NCBI GenBank assembly: GCA_030267905.1
Contig: BRXX01000302.1
Coordinates: 1-64,000, forward strand
DNA from: Triparma verrucosa
Taxonomy: Eukaryota > Sar > Bolidophyceae > Parmales > Triparmaceae
Reading direction: 5' to 3'
Length of the DNA stretch: 64,000 bases
The notes under the pieces were generated by a model, which worked only from the letters and a program-made list of their open reading frames with translations, did no database searches and had not been told where the DNA came from. Below, one piece after another: positions 47,604-58,800 of this stretch. The position numbers and the translations under genes were made by a program. The first letter of the stretch is position 1. Every line of letters begins with the position of its first letter.

Positions 47604-50600
47604 CCCCTCATCATCACTAACAAGTTCTATATCCTCCAAAAGCAACTTCTCCAACCCCGGCACATCAATCTTCTCAAACCTCCCATTAGTCTGCAACGTA
47701 TAAACCCTAGGAGGACTCAAAACAACCCCCTGCATCTCAACGCTCGCGGGTAAAGGCTTAACGTCTTTTGTACCTATGACGTTGAAGGTTGACCATTTAG
47801 CTGTCGATTTCTCGTAATTTATTTTAGGGACTTCGATTGTATTTCCGTCTATTACAGAAGGATCTTCTTCTGATATAACGATATTTACGGGATATATTTT
47901 TAAAGGATCATCGTCTGAATCGGGTTCGACGAATGTACTTAATACGGCGACTATTGAACCTTCTGAATATGTTACTGTTGATTTTCTGTTACTCATGCTG
48001 TTTAAGATTTTACCGCAGAGCTGTTTTAATTCTGAGTCTGAGGTTGATTGACTTACTCTACTGAGGACGCCTGCGCAGTTTGATTTTAGCATTAACTCGT
48101 TTGAGTGGGAGGAGTCGACCATTGTTTTTATTGTTTTTACGCAGAGAGTGTTCATTAAAGGAGTCTTTAAGGAGGTGCCGATTATGCAGGATTCGTAGTA
48201 AGGCTTTTGAACGAGGGGGAGGCAGCAGGTTGGGGAGAGGGAGGTGTTGTACAAGAATTGGCTTAGGTAGGTTAGGTTGGAGATATCACCGAAAGACAAC
48301 ATTTGAGTGCAGTAGGTGTCGAAGGTGGTGTGGTTCAGAAGGGTGGGGAGAATTTTAGCGGTGTTGCTGAATACCGAGAAGGTCTTGCGGGCGTTAGATA
48401 AAACTTCGCCGCTCATAGACTGGAACATCTGGATCGTCTCCAACACTCCCTCCTCCACCATCGAAGAGTGATTCACATCCTCAAGCGCAAAGTTCAACAA
48501 AATGCGGGAGCATATCTTCACGATCAGCTCCTCCCCCTTGTACTTTGCGGCGATCCCGCAGACACCTGCGACCACTCCATCCTGGCTGACGAGCTCGACG
48601 ACGGTGGCGCTGTCGTGGCTGTCCTTCCCGCAGGTCAAGTGGTAGAGAGATGAAATTCCCAATGTCACCAGCACGAGGTTGTCCGTGCCGGAGATGCACC
48701 GGATCAGGGCTGGCGCCAAGTTCTCGGACACCATATCCGCGCGTGCGGGGATGCACAGGCTCAGCAGCAGCGACGACCCTAGGCTCGCGATAATGGTTCG
48801 CTCCTTCGTCGACTTCATCAAATTTATGAGGAGAGGGACGGCGTCCTCGTTTACGAGCGTCAGCCGCGAGTCGATGTCGCAGTGGCTCAGGTTGTACAAG
48901 ATGGTGGCGCAGTACATTTCGTTGTCGTCGTCCTCGACGTCCATGAGCTCCTTCATGAAACCGATGGCGCCGCCCTTTGCGTACAGTGCGCCTGCTTCTG
49001 GCCTGAAGGCGAGGTTGCAGAGCGCCCCGGCGCAGAACTGCTTCGTCTCCGGGTCCTCTAGCTCGGCGTCATGAATGGTCGCGATGCTTAACAGCCTAGG
49101 CACGCCGTGCTCCATGATCTTTTGCTTCATGTTGTCGTAGCAGGAGAAGTTGAAGAGCACCTTTGCGCAGATGTTCTGGGTCTGCTTGCTGTCCAGCTTA
49201 CTCAACTTCAGAATGGCCCACAGCACGCCAGTCTCCACCATCTGATCCCTGAGGCTCTCGTGGTGCAAGAGGTTGAACAAGGACTGGGAGCAGATCTCCT
49301 TGATCAGAGGGCTGTTGGTTCGCAAAATCGCGATGACGACGAAATCGCTCACATGGCCAGTTTTCAACAGGAGCCTCGAGCACTCTTCGTCGCAGGTCAA
49401 GTTGCACAGGGCCTTGGCGCCGTGGATCTGGGTCTCTCCGGGGGCGCCGCGCATCATGCTGATGAGGAGCTTGTGGACCTCCTCGTTCCGAGCCAGCAGC
49501 GGCTGGCAGTCGGGGCGGCTGCTCAGGGAGAAGAACGCCACGGAGATGTAGTGGGTGACAGAGGCGTCGCTGGTGTTGTTCAACAGCAGCGACAGGGACT
49601 TCACGACCCTCTCGGCGTGTTCCGTGGACAGTGAAGAGCTCAAGCGCTCAAGCGCAGCGCCACACCGTATCTTTGTCTCCGCCTCGACGCTCTCCAAGGT
49701 TAGCTTGTCGATGCTATCCAAAATTCCATTCTTGATGAGCCTATCGTGGTTACTCTCGTCGACGACCAAGTTGCACAAAATGGTGGCGCAATAGAAGTAA
49801 ATGTACTTGTCCTTCATCTCGATCATCTTGTGGACGCGTTCCAAAATGTTATTGTCAATCATGTACGTGATAGTGGTGGTCTGGTACATGGCGCTAGCGG
49901 TCATATGCACCAGAGCATTTCCGCAGACCTTGCAGCATTCCATGTCCCCCCCATCGATGAGTTCCATCCACTCCTCGAAAACGCCCGCCTGCACGACCTT
50001 GTTCCTCATCTTCGGGTTCGCCACCAAGTTGGACAGAGCCTTGGCACAGTAGATGTTGACCTCTTTGTCGTTGATCTCCGTAAGCCTACGGATGACACTT
50101 ACGACGCCGTCATTGTACAAGGTGTCATGAGTATTGAAGTCCGAAAGCAAGTTACAGAGGCCGATGGCCACGAGGACTTGCCTAGTGTGTAGCTGCACCC
50201 CACCCCCGTGCTCGGCCTGGTACTTAATGAGCATCTTGAACTCGGGGAACTCCAAATGCCCGGACTCGTCCTTGTCGAAGATCGTGACGAGGCGGTTAAT
50301 CTCCGACTGCGTCACGTTCAGACCCAGCGCCCCGGTGGCCTGCTTCAGCTCAGTGACGTCGATGTTCCCCGTCCCGTCGCTGTCCACCATGTCGAACGCC
50401 TCCCTCAGGCTCGCGACGCCTTCGTCCTTGGCTAGGATCATGAGGGATGTGTGTACGTCGCTTGCAATGAGCTTCAAGATGGACTGCTCGTGGACGGTGA
50501 GGTTGGCGAGACCGGCCGCCACTCGGATATCGATGGTGTCGGCGTCGTCGAATTCACCGATGACCTTGCAAAGGCTAACGAGCGACTTGGCGGCTCCGTT

Positions 50601-52150
50601 CATAACGACGTGCCCGATCATGTCCTTGCTCACCCCGGTCAAGTTAGCCATCGCGCAGGCAACTAGCTTTTTGTTCTCTGTCGTGTCGCCATCGTTACCT
50701 AGCTTGAAGATACAAGAGACTATGCCGTCCTTAATCATCCTCTCCCTCCCGTCCACGGCGTTGGTGAGGTTGGCGACGGCCGTGATTATGTCGATGCGGT
50801 AGCTCTCGATCTCGGGGTAGGAGACGAGCTTGAGGATGGACTCGCAGCAACCCGACTCGACCATCGTCAGGCGGGCGTTCTCGTACATGGAGAAGTTCTT
50901 GAACGCCCGCGCGACGGCAAGGCGGACGTGAGGGAGTGAGCTCCCGCACAGGTCCTTCAAGAAGGGCATCACCTGCTCCACGATCCTCTGCCTTTCGTCC
51001 CCACCAATATTCACCACCTGCCCCCTTCCGGTCGCCACCACCATGGCCCCTGTAACATTCACAAGGGCCGCCGCGGCACACATCCTGGTCTCTTCATCCT
51101 CCGACTTGATCAGGTTCATCAGGCAGTCGCTGCATTCGCGAAACACAGTCAAGACCTTATCGTCGAGGAGGCTGAAGCGGTACAGCGTGTATCCGAGGCC
51201 TCGCTTGGCGATGTCGGTGAGTTGCGCCTTCTGGTTCAAGGGCTGAATGACGTCGGTGATGACTCCGGCCTCGAGAATCCCGTGGCAGAGGCTCCTTTCT
51301 AAAGTCAAATTCGCCAAAATGGCGGAGCAACAATTCAGAGCCCGTGGGTCCTCCATGTGGGCGAAGTCGTCCAGAGCCTCGATCGTTCCCTCAGCAATCA
51401 TGTTCTTCTCGATCCCGGGGCAAGTGCTGTACTTATACAGCTGCTCGGCGATGCCGATTCTCCTCTCGTTCATGGCATGGCTGTCCTTTGTCCCGATGGT
51501 GTCCGAGTCATTGTCAGAGTCGTAGTCCTTGTCTTTTCCATCGTTATCAAAGAAGGATTTATCCACGAAGGAGTTGAACTTCTTCCCCGATCCGAAGACG
51601 GAGGGTTGCGACTTCAAGTCAACCTTTTTGGTGTCGTAGCGGCTGTAGGTGGGGACGGCGGCAATTGAACTGAGTTAGATTTTGTCGGAGGAAACAGGCC
51701 AGATCCACTTTACTTCTCTCTCTTCTCGACTCACCTCAAGTAAATGATGCCCTCCGTATTCTCAGTGTGCCCAAACAAATCTCCGTGATAGGGCTTCAAG
51801 ATCCTCCCTACGTGCCGTTTCTTCTCGACCTTCTGTACAGTCGGCCTGACGGGCACAACCTTGTCATAGTTATATATCTCGTCCATGTCGTCCATGTGGT
51901 TAAGCAGCGCCCTGATCAGGTCCTCCTTCTCAGGGTGCGTCTTCCAGAACCCGCGCACCTCGTGGAGCTTCCACTGCCGGACGAGCTTCTTCAGCTCCTC
52001 CACTGTGATGTTTGAGGTCTGGCCGTCTTTGCTGTGGGGGAAGAGGTTATGCTCGATAAGGGGAGCACGAAGCCGCTCCAGGTTCTCGCGCCGCTTGAGC
52101 TCCTCGAGCCGATCGGTGAGGCGCAGGGCGCAGCGAGGGGTGGACTTCAT
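47484..52150 (-). CDS. Large armadillo-repeat protein with embedded EF-hand pair
   Basis: Two exons (52150..51735, 51642..47484, the latter with an N gap) join in phase 2 for about 1,524 residues; the intron has TCTAAC. The first exon encodes a charged N-terminal region with VEELKKLVRQWKLHEVRGFW. The second encodes an array of some 20 armadillo-like helical repeats with recurring AxALxNLT or CATILYNLS motifs (for example CAAALVNVTG, CGNALVHMTA, CAKVLFNFSC). Interrupting the array at about bases 50,400-50,220 are two EF-hands with canonical loops DSDGTGNIDVTE and DKDESGHLEFPE, each with Asp at 1, 3 and Glu at 12. Armadillo arrays bind proteins; calcium binding by the EF pair is expected, so calcium-dependent scaffolding is inferred. 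The C-terminus ends in a Gly run broken by the gap, then RRRRRKNLRCQA, and its true frame is uncertain. Codons at about 47,640-48,100 are AT-rich compared with the rest. Confidence 0.85.
47539..47572. other. Assembly gap (34 N) in poly-C/poly-G
   Basis: Flanked on both sides by pure C runs inside the 3' end of the armadillo gene. The length, and so the final frame of the protein, is unknown. Confidence 0.95.
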
Positions 52151-52728
52151 TCCGTGATCTATAGGGAGGGGGGGGTACTGTGTCTAGGGGGAAGGTAGAT
52201 CAGGAAAGCTTCGGGAAGGTGTGGGGCGCAAGGGCACTGTGGAGGCAAGGGGAGAGGTTTCGTCCGGGCCTGGAGCGCTAGATAGTAAGGAATGGAGCTG
52301 AGGAGAGAAATTGGGAGTAAATCATATTCGAGAGAATTAGAATCAGGACAAACAGGGCAGCAGATCACAGCCTGAAACGGCCGATCAACTGTTTTGGATT
52401 TTCCTAAACCGCGCTTCGCGTATGCGACGAGAACATCATATCCGAACCAGCCCCTAACCCACCCGCCGCAAGAATTATGCCTTCTTGATCTAACATACCT
52501 TGTGGAGTTACAGAGGTTATTAGCGTTGTATCTCTAGGGCCGCTTCTTTGAGCCTCTGGAAGGGAAAAAATTGAGAGCTGGGAGCCAAGAAATAGTCCAA
52601 CTGCTTTTAATATCTGCATGCTAACAACACCCTTTACTTCACCTGGAGGGACGAGTTTTTTTTTTGAATGCTAGTAAACAAAAACATTCTAACAACCAAA
52701 ACCAGAACAGCGGGGGCGGATCTTGAGC
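52151..52728. other. Divergent intergenic region
   Basis: About 580 bases between the armadillo gene and the globin-like gene. Apart from a 71-codon minus-strand frame listed separately, nothing is recognisable. Poly-T at 52651-52665 lies upstream of the globin-like ATG. Confidence 0.45.
52404..52619 (-). CDS. Possible small protein, 71 codons
   Basis: A complete ATG-to-stop frame on the minus strand in an otherwise empty region. The sequence is not low complexity (TTLITSVTPQGMLDQEGI, then Gly-rich AAGGLGAG) and its start is a real ATG. No domain, leader or homologue is recognised. A TTTTTCCCTTCCAG acceptor-like site inside it could mean it is part of a spliced transcript. It may equally be chance. 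Confidence 0.25.
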   Translation of the reverse strand: MQILKAVGLFLGSQLSIFSLPEAQRSGPRDTTLITSVTPQGMLDQEGIILAAGGLGAGSDMMFSSHTRSAV

Positions 52729-53514
52729 ATGGCTTCGAAATCAGGCGTTAACATCGCGGAGTCGATGGGAATACCGCCGGGGCTCGCGGGTGAGCGGCTC
52801 GCCCTCTTCACGGCGCTCTCCGAGAAGGCGAGGTCGTCCTATCCTCCGCCGTTCCAGAACTCGCCGCAAGAAGGGCCCGTGGAGACGCCCGAAGGCGACC
52901 GCACTCTCGCGCGCGGCCAGTGGGCCATGGCGCGGCGGTCGAAGGCTCCCAAGGACAGCGGCTCGACAGGTCAATTTGGACCCGGCTTCCCGAGCATGGA
53001 GACCATCGCCAGGGAGCTCGGTGGCGTCGAGGGCTTCTTCCTCATGTTCGGTTTGCACTACTGCTTCATGTTTTCAAACCCGCGGATGAGTGTTCTGTTT
53101 GACAGCAGGCACGCGGACACCGCGGTGTGCGCGCTCGACCACGGCAAGCGCGTCGCCGCCACTTTGCTGGACGAGGCGCTCCACACGCGCTTCTATGGCC
53201 AGCTGGGGCGTGGCTTTAGCGGGGCTTTTGCCGTGATGGGGACCCACAACCAGGCCAAAAAGTGCCCCATGCGTCCGCGATCTCAGCAGGTTGAGCTCCC
53301 GCGCGGCCACCGAAAGGCCAACCGCCGCTTCACCACCAAGCAGCGCGACACTTGGGTTGGGCAGATTATGTGCGGCGCCGAGGATCTCGGGGCTTCGCAG
53401 GCGTTCGTGGAGGAGTGGGGAAAGTGGCTCGCCATGACAGTGAGCGCCTATGCCCCCTTCGTCAACGAGGACACTGGCGAGCTCGAGTGGATGGAGGAAA
53501 CCCGGTACAGCTAG
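52729..53514 (+). CDS. Globin-fold (truncated-haemoglobin-like) protein, tentative
   Basis: Single exon of 261 residues from ATG at 52729, strongly GC-rich. After an N-terminal extension of about 90 residues, the order of features resembles group II truncated globins: GGVEGFFLMFGLHYCFMFSNP (B/C helices, with aromatic residues), PRMSVLFD, a central helix with GKRVAATLLDEAL, then GHRKANRRFTTKQRDTWVGQIM, matching the RxxH..F.I...RDxWL region of globins. The proximal His is not certain: the only His in that region is in GHRKA, earlier than the usual position, so haem binding is not shown. C-terminal residues ASQAFVEEWGKWLAM form the last helix. Alternatives are a non-haem globin-like sensor or an unrelated helical protein. 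It is convergent with the two-WW gene, 120 bases away. Confidence 0.55.
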   Translation: MASKSGVNIAESMGIPPGLAGERLALFTALSEKARSSYPPPFQNSPQEGPVETPEGDRTLARGQWAMARRSKAPKDSGSTGQFGPGFPSMETIARELGGVEGFFLMFGLHYCFMFSNPRMSVLFDSRHADTAVCALDHGKRVAATLLDEALHTRFYGQLGRGFSGAFAVMGTHNQAKKCPMRPRSQQVELPRGHRKANRRFTTKQRDTWVGQIMCGAEDLGASQAFVEEWGKWLAMTVSAYAPFVNEDTGELEWMEETRYS

Positions 53515-53634
53515 TAAAAAAACTAGCTTATTTATAATAGAAAGTGCCTTCTTTTTGGGCTACTACGTTAAAAATCAAAGACCTACCAAACCCGCCCCAT
53601 TCTACTCACTCAACTAAACTAACCTCTTCTCTTC

Positions 53635-55485
53635 CTAGAACTCAAGCATCCCTAAGCAATCTGCGAGGAGGTCCTCGACGGCTTGGACCGTCTCGCCCCC
53701 CACCCCGTCTACCCCAGCGTCCACGAAGCTCTCGACCATCTTGAGCAGCTCCTCGCGCCTGTACCTCTGATCGCCCCACTTGCTGTTGAGGAAGATTTTG
53801 TGCAGGACTCGAATGTACTTCGGTCTGACATCGCTCTGCGCCTCTAGGTTCCTGCACTCCCTCAGCGCGATGTCAATGAGGACGTTCATGTCGTTCGTGT
53901 AGACCGCGTCTGAAGTCTCCGTGTTCTCGTAGCAGCCCTCGAAGAAGCGGAGGACGCCGTGCAGGAGAATCATGTCCACATCGCTACTTCCCGTGTTCTC
54001 GTTCAGGAGCCTGAGGGCGACCTCGATCATGGTACCACAGACCTTGCGGTCCTCCCTGCACTTCTTGATGAGCTGGTTCTCCCCAGTGGTGATGTCGAGG
54101 ATGAACTCCTCCTTGCCGTTGCACGCAATCAGGGCTTGCCCGCACATGTCGAAGACGTCCTCCGATGCGATGATGAGAAGATCGAAGAGCGCTTGCATGG
54201 TGGCGCGGAAGATTTGCATCGAGTTGTACCCGTCAAGGGTATCTCCAGGGGCGTGGCGGAAGAACTCCGTCAGGAACATGAGGTTGACGCTCGTCTCCTC
54301 GTTGGGGCCAAAGTCGGCATAACCGGGAATACCCCTGGTCTCTTCCTGATTCCTAGGAACTACGCGGCTGCTGGTGATGAGGAGGGCGTCCTTGACATTC
54401 TTGAGGAGGACCACGAGCTGTTCTTGAGGAATGGCGGGCCAGATCTCGGAGTGAAGCCTCGAAAACAGGACCATGCTCCTGACAGCGCTGCCGAAGGCCT
54501 CGCAGTAGTAGTTCTCAGTTCCGTCACCGACGTCGAACTTTCCGCTCTTCACCGTCGCCAAAATGGTCCCGTAGACGGCCTTGACGATCTTGAAATCCTC
54601 AGCAGTTATGATTTCAATCCAGTCCTCCTCCGATCCGCACGTCTGGCTAAGCTCGCAGAGGCGGTGGAGAGGCTGCGTGGCGTTGATGGGCACGGTGGTC
54701 TTCTTGGAGAGGAACTCGGTGATTGACGAGATCTCCTCCTTGAACATACCTGGCTCGGAATTCATGTGGTCCCAGGTGACGTCTCCTCCGATCTTGGGCT
54801 TCTCCATGGCCATGGCCTCGATGAGGTCGTCGGGGCGCTCCCAGCTGGTTTCTCCCGTGATTGTGTTCCTGTAGAACTCCTGCTGCTCATTGTCGGCCCC
54901 CGTTCCGTCTCCAAACGTCACCGCCCTCGTTCTCACCCACTCTCCGCCCTCCAGCACCTCCTCGTCGTCACCCATGGGCAAGTTGGGCATGCTGCTGGCC
55001 TTGGCCACGGGAGCAGGTGGCGTAGGCGGATCGTCGAACGAGACGCCTCCCTTTTTCTTCTCCGCACCCTCGTCGCCGTCGCCCCCCCCTCCGCCCCCGC
55101 CGCCCTCTTCACGAGACTCTTGAAGCGCCGCGAGGTTCGCCTCCTGCAGCAAACTCGACCTCCTCCTAATGTTGGCCACAGCCACGGAAGGATCGCTCAG
55201 CCTCTTGGCCTTGGGACTCTCATCCGTCTTCGGCTCTTCCTCCTGCGTCGTGGTCGTGGCCGTGGTCGTGGTTGTGTCCTCGGTCGCCCCCCCCTGCGCC
55301 GTGTCGTCTTCCTGCTGGTCCCACATGTCCCCGGACTTGATCGAAACACCAGTTGGCCGCTCCCATACCGATGCCGAGGAATTTCTTTCTACGAAGTACG
55401 AGTTGCCGTCGTCCGTCTGGTACTCGAACCACTCCTCCCCCTCCTTGCCGGCGCCGGTCTCGTCGACCTGCTGCTGTTCGCTCAT
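53635..55485 (-). CDS. Two-WW-domain protein with helical C-terminal domain
   Basis: Single exon of 616 residues from ATG at 55485. WW1 (residues about 18-45: EEWFEYQTDDGNSYFVERN then SVWERP) has both signature aromatics and the closing Pro. WW2 (about 200-230: EQQEFYRNTITGETSWERP) is complete at its C-terminal half. Between them lie acidic, Thr-rich and Gly-rich low-complexity stretches and SSMPNLP. Residues about 270-616 are an all-helical, non-repetitive domain (STVPIN-like opening, LHRLCELSQTCGSEEDW, LVVLLKNVKDALL, LLHGVLRFFEGCYEN, VRPKYIRVLHKIFLNSKW) that may be an armadillo-like superhelix. WW domains bind Pro-rich or phospho-Ser-Pro ligands. Function is unknown. Confidence 0.75.
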   Translation of the reverse strand: MSEQQQVDETGAGKEGEEWFEYQTDDGNSYFVERNSSASVWERPTGVSIKSGDMWDQQEDDTAQGGATEDTTTTTATTTTQEEEPKTDESPKAKRLSDPSVAVANIRRRSSLLQEANLAALQESREEGGGGGGGGDGDEGAEKKKGGVSFDDPPTPPAPVAKASSMPNLPMGDDEEVLEGGEWVRTRAVTFGDGTGADNEQQEFYRNTITGETSWERPDDLIEAMAMEKPKIGGDVTWDHMNSEPGMFKEEISSITEFLSKKTTVPINATQPLHRLCELSQTCGSEEDWIEIITAEDFKIVKAVYGTILATVKSGKFDVGDGTENYYCEAFGSAVRSMVLFSRLHSEIWPAIPQEQLVVLLKNVKDALLITSSRVVPRNQEETRGIPGYADFGPNEETSVNLMFLTEFFRHAPGDTLDGYNSMQIFRATMQALFDLLIIASEDVFDMCGQALIACNGKEEFILDITTGENQLIKKCREDRKVCGTMIEVALRLLNENTGSSDVDMILLHGVLRFFEGCYENTETSDAVYTNDMNVLIDIALRECRNLEAQSDVRPKYIRVLHKIFLNSKWGDQRYRREELLKMVESFVDAGVDGVGGETVQAVEDLLADCLGMLEF

Positions 55486-55888
55486 GCTGACTGGGGGGCA
55501 AGGGATCTATCTCCTCACGGGGCAGATATAGTAACTATTTGGGGTTGTTGTGAATATGGGGGCGGGGCCTTGTGCTAAGCAGGGACCTCTTTATTACAGG
55601 TGACAGGATGGTAGATTTGCGCTGAAGAAAAATAAAAAGACAAGTTTTCGGAGATGGGTTTGCTCTGTTTCAGGGCAAAAGGAGGCCCACGCCACAGGAT
55701 TTCATTAAAAAAAATCAAGATTTCAAAGTTCACGAACGTCCAATTTAGTGACATATCCTCCACGCGTATATTTCAAGCTTCCACTTTCATCATATTACAT
55801 CTCAATTAAGACCGCGCAGATAGTTTCAACCAGACTTCCTCGACTCTGCCGTTCATCACGCCCTCCACTCCTCCTCCTCTAATAAACC
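55486..55888. other. Divergent promoter region
   Basis: About 400 bases between the two-WW gene and BRR2, AT-richer than either gene. No coding frame beyond chance and no defined element. Confidence 0.5.
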
Positions 55889-58800
55889 ATGGCCGAGGAT
55901 CAGCGCCGCCTCGAGTCGTACAGCTATGCCGCCACCAGTAACCTGGTCCTGTCCTCGAACAAGGGAAAGGCCGCGGTGACGGAGAAAGGGAAGGGAGAAG
56001 TTCAGAGCCTTTGGGGGAAGACGGGCACTCAGAGGATGGGCGATGCCGTGCGCACTGCGGCCCCCGCCTCGAACAAGCGCCAGAAGCGCTCGAACTCGAT
56101 AACCGAGCCCAACGCGGCGCAGCAGGACGCGGCCACGTCGCCCGCGCTGCTTAAGTGCCTCCGCGACCTCCTTGGTCACGACCTTCCCTTCCAGACGCTC
56201 ATGGACGCTCACAACGAAGTCCTCGAGCTGACCCTGGACAGCGAGGCCGACCCTCGGTCGCTCAAGTCGTCCGTGGAAGAATTCTTGGACAAGAAGCTCA
56301 GCAACGATGTGTGGGACCCGCTCAGGTCGGCTTGCAACTCCATGAGGGGAAAATACACCCTGCTGAGGGACAGGAATGTCGCTGTCGACGAGGAGGGCGG
56401 AGAGATGAACGACGAGGGAGTCGCCGTCGTTTTCGAGGACGAGCAAGATGAAGAAAACGAGGAGGGCCAGGACTTCGGAGAGACCATCCTGGCCTCCGAC
56501 AGCGAAAGCGAGGACGAGGAGGAGGGAAATGTCGTCTCGTCCGAGACTGTGGAGGGTGAGGCGGCCAATAACCTCAAAAAGCCCGCCCTCAAGGCGGCCT
56601 CGGTCGACGAGTTCTACGTCCAGCGCCTCCTCAAGGGCCAGTACCCCGACGACGACACCGCGCGTACCATCTCCAAGTCTGTCCTGGAGTGCATGTCCGA
56701 CCAGGGCATGGAATCGAGAGAAGTCCAGAACAAGATGGTCGTCATCATGGGGTTCGACAAGTTCGAGCTCGTGCAGCAGCTCCTGAGGGACAGGTGGACC
56801 ATCGTCTACGGCGTCATGCTCAGCGCCGCCACCGATAGGGACAAGGTCGAGCAGGAGATCGCCATGACGGAGGAGGGCCGCGACTTCCTGGACAGTCTCA
56901 AGGAGAAGGACGACGTCAGGGGCCTCGAGAGGAAGAACGTCGACAAGCGTCTCGAGGAGGGAAAGCTGGAGGCACAGAAGCTCAAGTCCCTCGCCGGCGG
57001 AGCCGCCGATACCGCCGCCACGAAGCACAAGTCCGACAAGGACAATCTCGACCTTGACCGTCTGGCGTTCAAGGACGGCGCCAGGACCATGACCAACGAG
57101 GACGTCAACCTGCCCAGCACCAGCTGGAGAGTTCAGAAGGCCGGGTACGAGGAGGTCCACGTTCCCGCCGTCAGGAACGTGCCGGGAGAGGGCGAAAGGT
57201 TCGTCGAGATCTCCGAGCTTCCCGAGTGGACGCACGCGGCATTTGCTGGAATGAACAAGCTCAACCGCCTTCAGTCCAAGATGCTCCCCGCCGCCTTCGA
57301 GAAGTCGGAGAACCTGCTCCTCTGCGCTCCCACCGGAGCCGGAAAGACCAACGTGGCTTGCCTGACCATGCTCAACATCATGGGTCAGTACATGCACAAC
57401 GGCGTCGTCGACGCCAAGGCCTTCAAGATCGTCTACGTCGCTCCCATGAAGGCCCTCGTCCAGGAGGTCGTCAAGAACTTCGGGAGGCGCCTCAAGGCGT
57501 ACGACCTCTCTGTTCGCGAGCTCTCTGGCGACTCCACCCTCACCCGCCAGCAAATCATGGACACCAACGTCATCGTCACCACCCCCGAGAAGTGGGACAT
57601 CATCACCCGCAAGTCGGACGACCGTTCGTACACCCAAATGGTCAAGCTGATTATCATCGACGAGATCCACCTCCTCCACGACTCCCGTGGCCCCGTCCTC
57701 GAGAGCATCGTCGGTCGCACCATCAGGCAGGTCGAGCAGAGCCAGGAGCCCGTCCGCATCGTCGGCCTCTCCGCCACCCTGCCCAACTACGCCGACGTCG
57801 CCACATTCCTGAGGGTGAAGCCGGAGACCGGCCTCTTCTTCTTCGACAACAGCTTCAGGCCCGTGCCTCTCCAGCAGCAGTACATCGGAGTCAGCGAGAA
57901 GAACTCGCTCAAGAAGCTCAAGTTGGTGAACGATATTTGCTACGAGAAGGTCCTGCAGCAGCGCGAGGCAAACAACCAAATCCTCATCTTCTGCCACTCT
58001 CGCGCTGAGTGCGCCAAGACCGCGAAGGCCCTCAGGGACATCGCTCAGGAGAGGGACCAGATGGAACTCTTCGTCAAGCCGGACTCGGCGAGCAGGGAGA
58101 TCCTCGAGGAGGAGAAGGAGACCGTCAAGAACCCAGCCCTCCAGGACGTCGTGGGCTACGGCTTCGGCATCCACCACGCTGGCCTCGCCAAGTCCGACCG
58201 TGAGCTCGTGGAGGACCTCTTCGCTGACAAGCACATGCAGGTGCTCGTGTGCACGGCCACCCTCGCTTGGGGAGTCAACTTACCCGCCCACTCCGTCATC
58301 ATCAAGGGCACTCAAATGTATAACCCTGAGGTGGGTGGCTGGGTCGAGCTCAGCCCCCTCGACATAATGCAGATGCTCGGCCGTGCTGGCCGCCCCCAGT
58401 TCGACTCAGAGGGAGAGGGCATCATCATCACAAACCACGAGGATCTTCAGTACTACCTTTCCCTCATGAACCTGCAGCTTCCCGTCGAGTCTCAGCTCAT
58501 CAAGGTCCTTCCCAACCACCTCAACGCGGAGGTTGTGCTCGGGTCGATCCAGAGCATCGACGAGGCTGTCGACTGGCTCGCTTACACCTATTTGTACGTG
58601 CGCATGCTGCGGTCGCCGGCCGTCTACGGCGCCGACCTCACCGACGATCCCGACCTCAAGGACTACCGTCGCGCGCTCGTGCACTCCGCCGCCTGCATGC
58701 TCGAGAAGTCTCAGCTAATCCGTTACGACCGCAAGTCAGGATCCCTTCAGTCCACCCCCATGGGTAAGGTTTCGTCCCACTTCTACATTGACCACGAGTC

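Noticed and set aside
55856..58234. A 792-codon open frame on the minus strand opposite BRR2, and a 474-codon one at 59039-60463
   Set aside because: Both lie wholly inside BRR2, mirror its codon positions and give Leu/Val/Asp/Glu-rich low-complexity peptides. Extreme GC3 codon bias on the plus strand removes stop codons from the antisense strand, so these are shadows.
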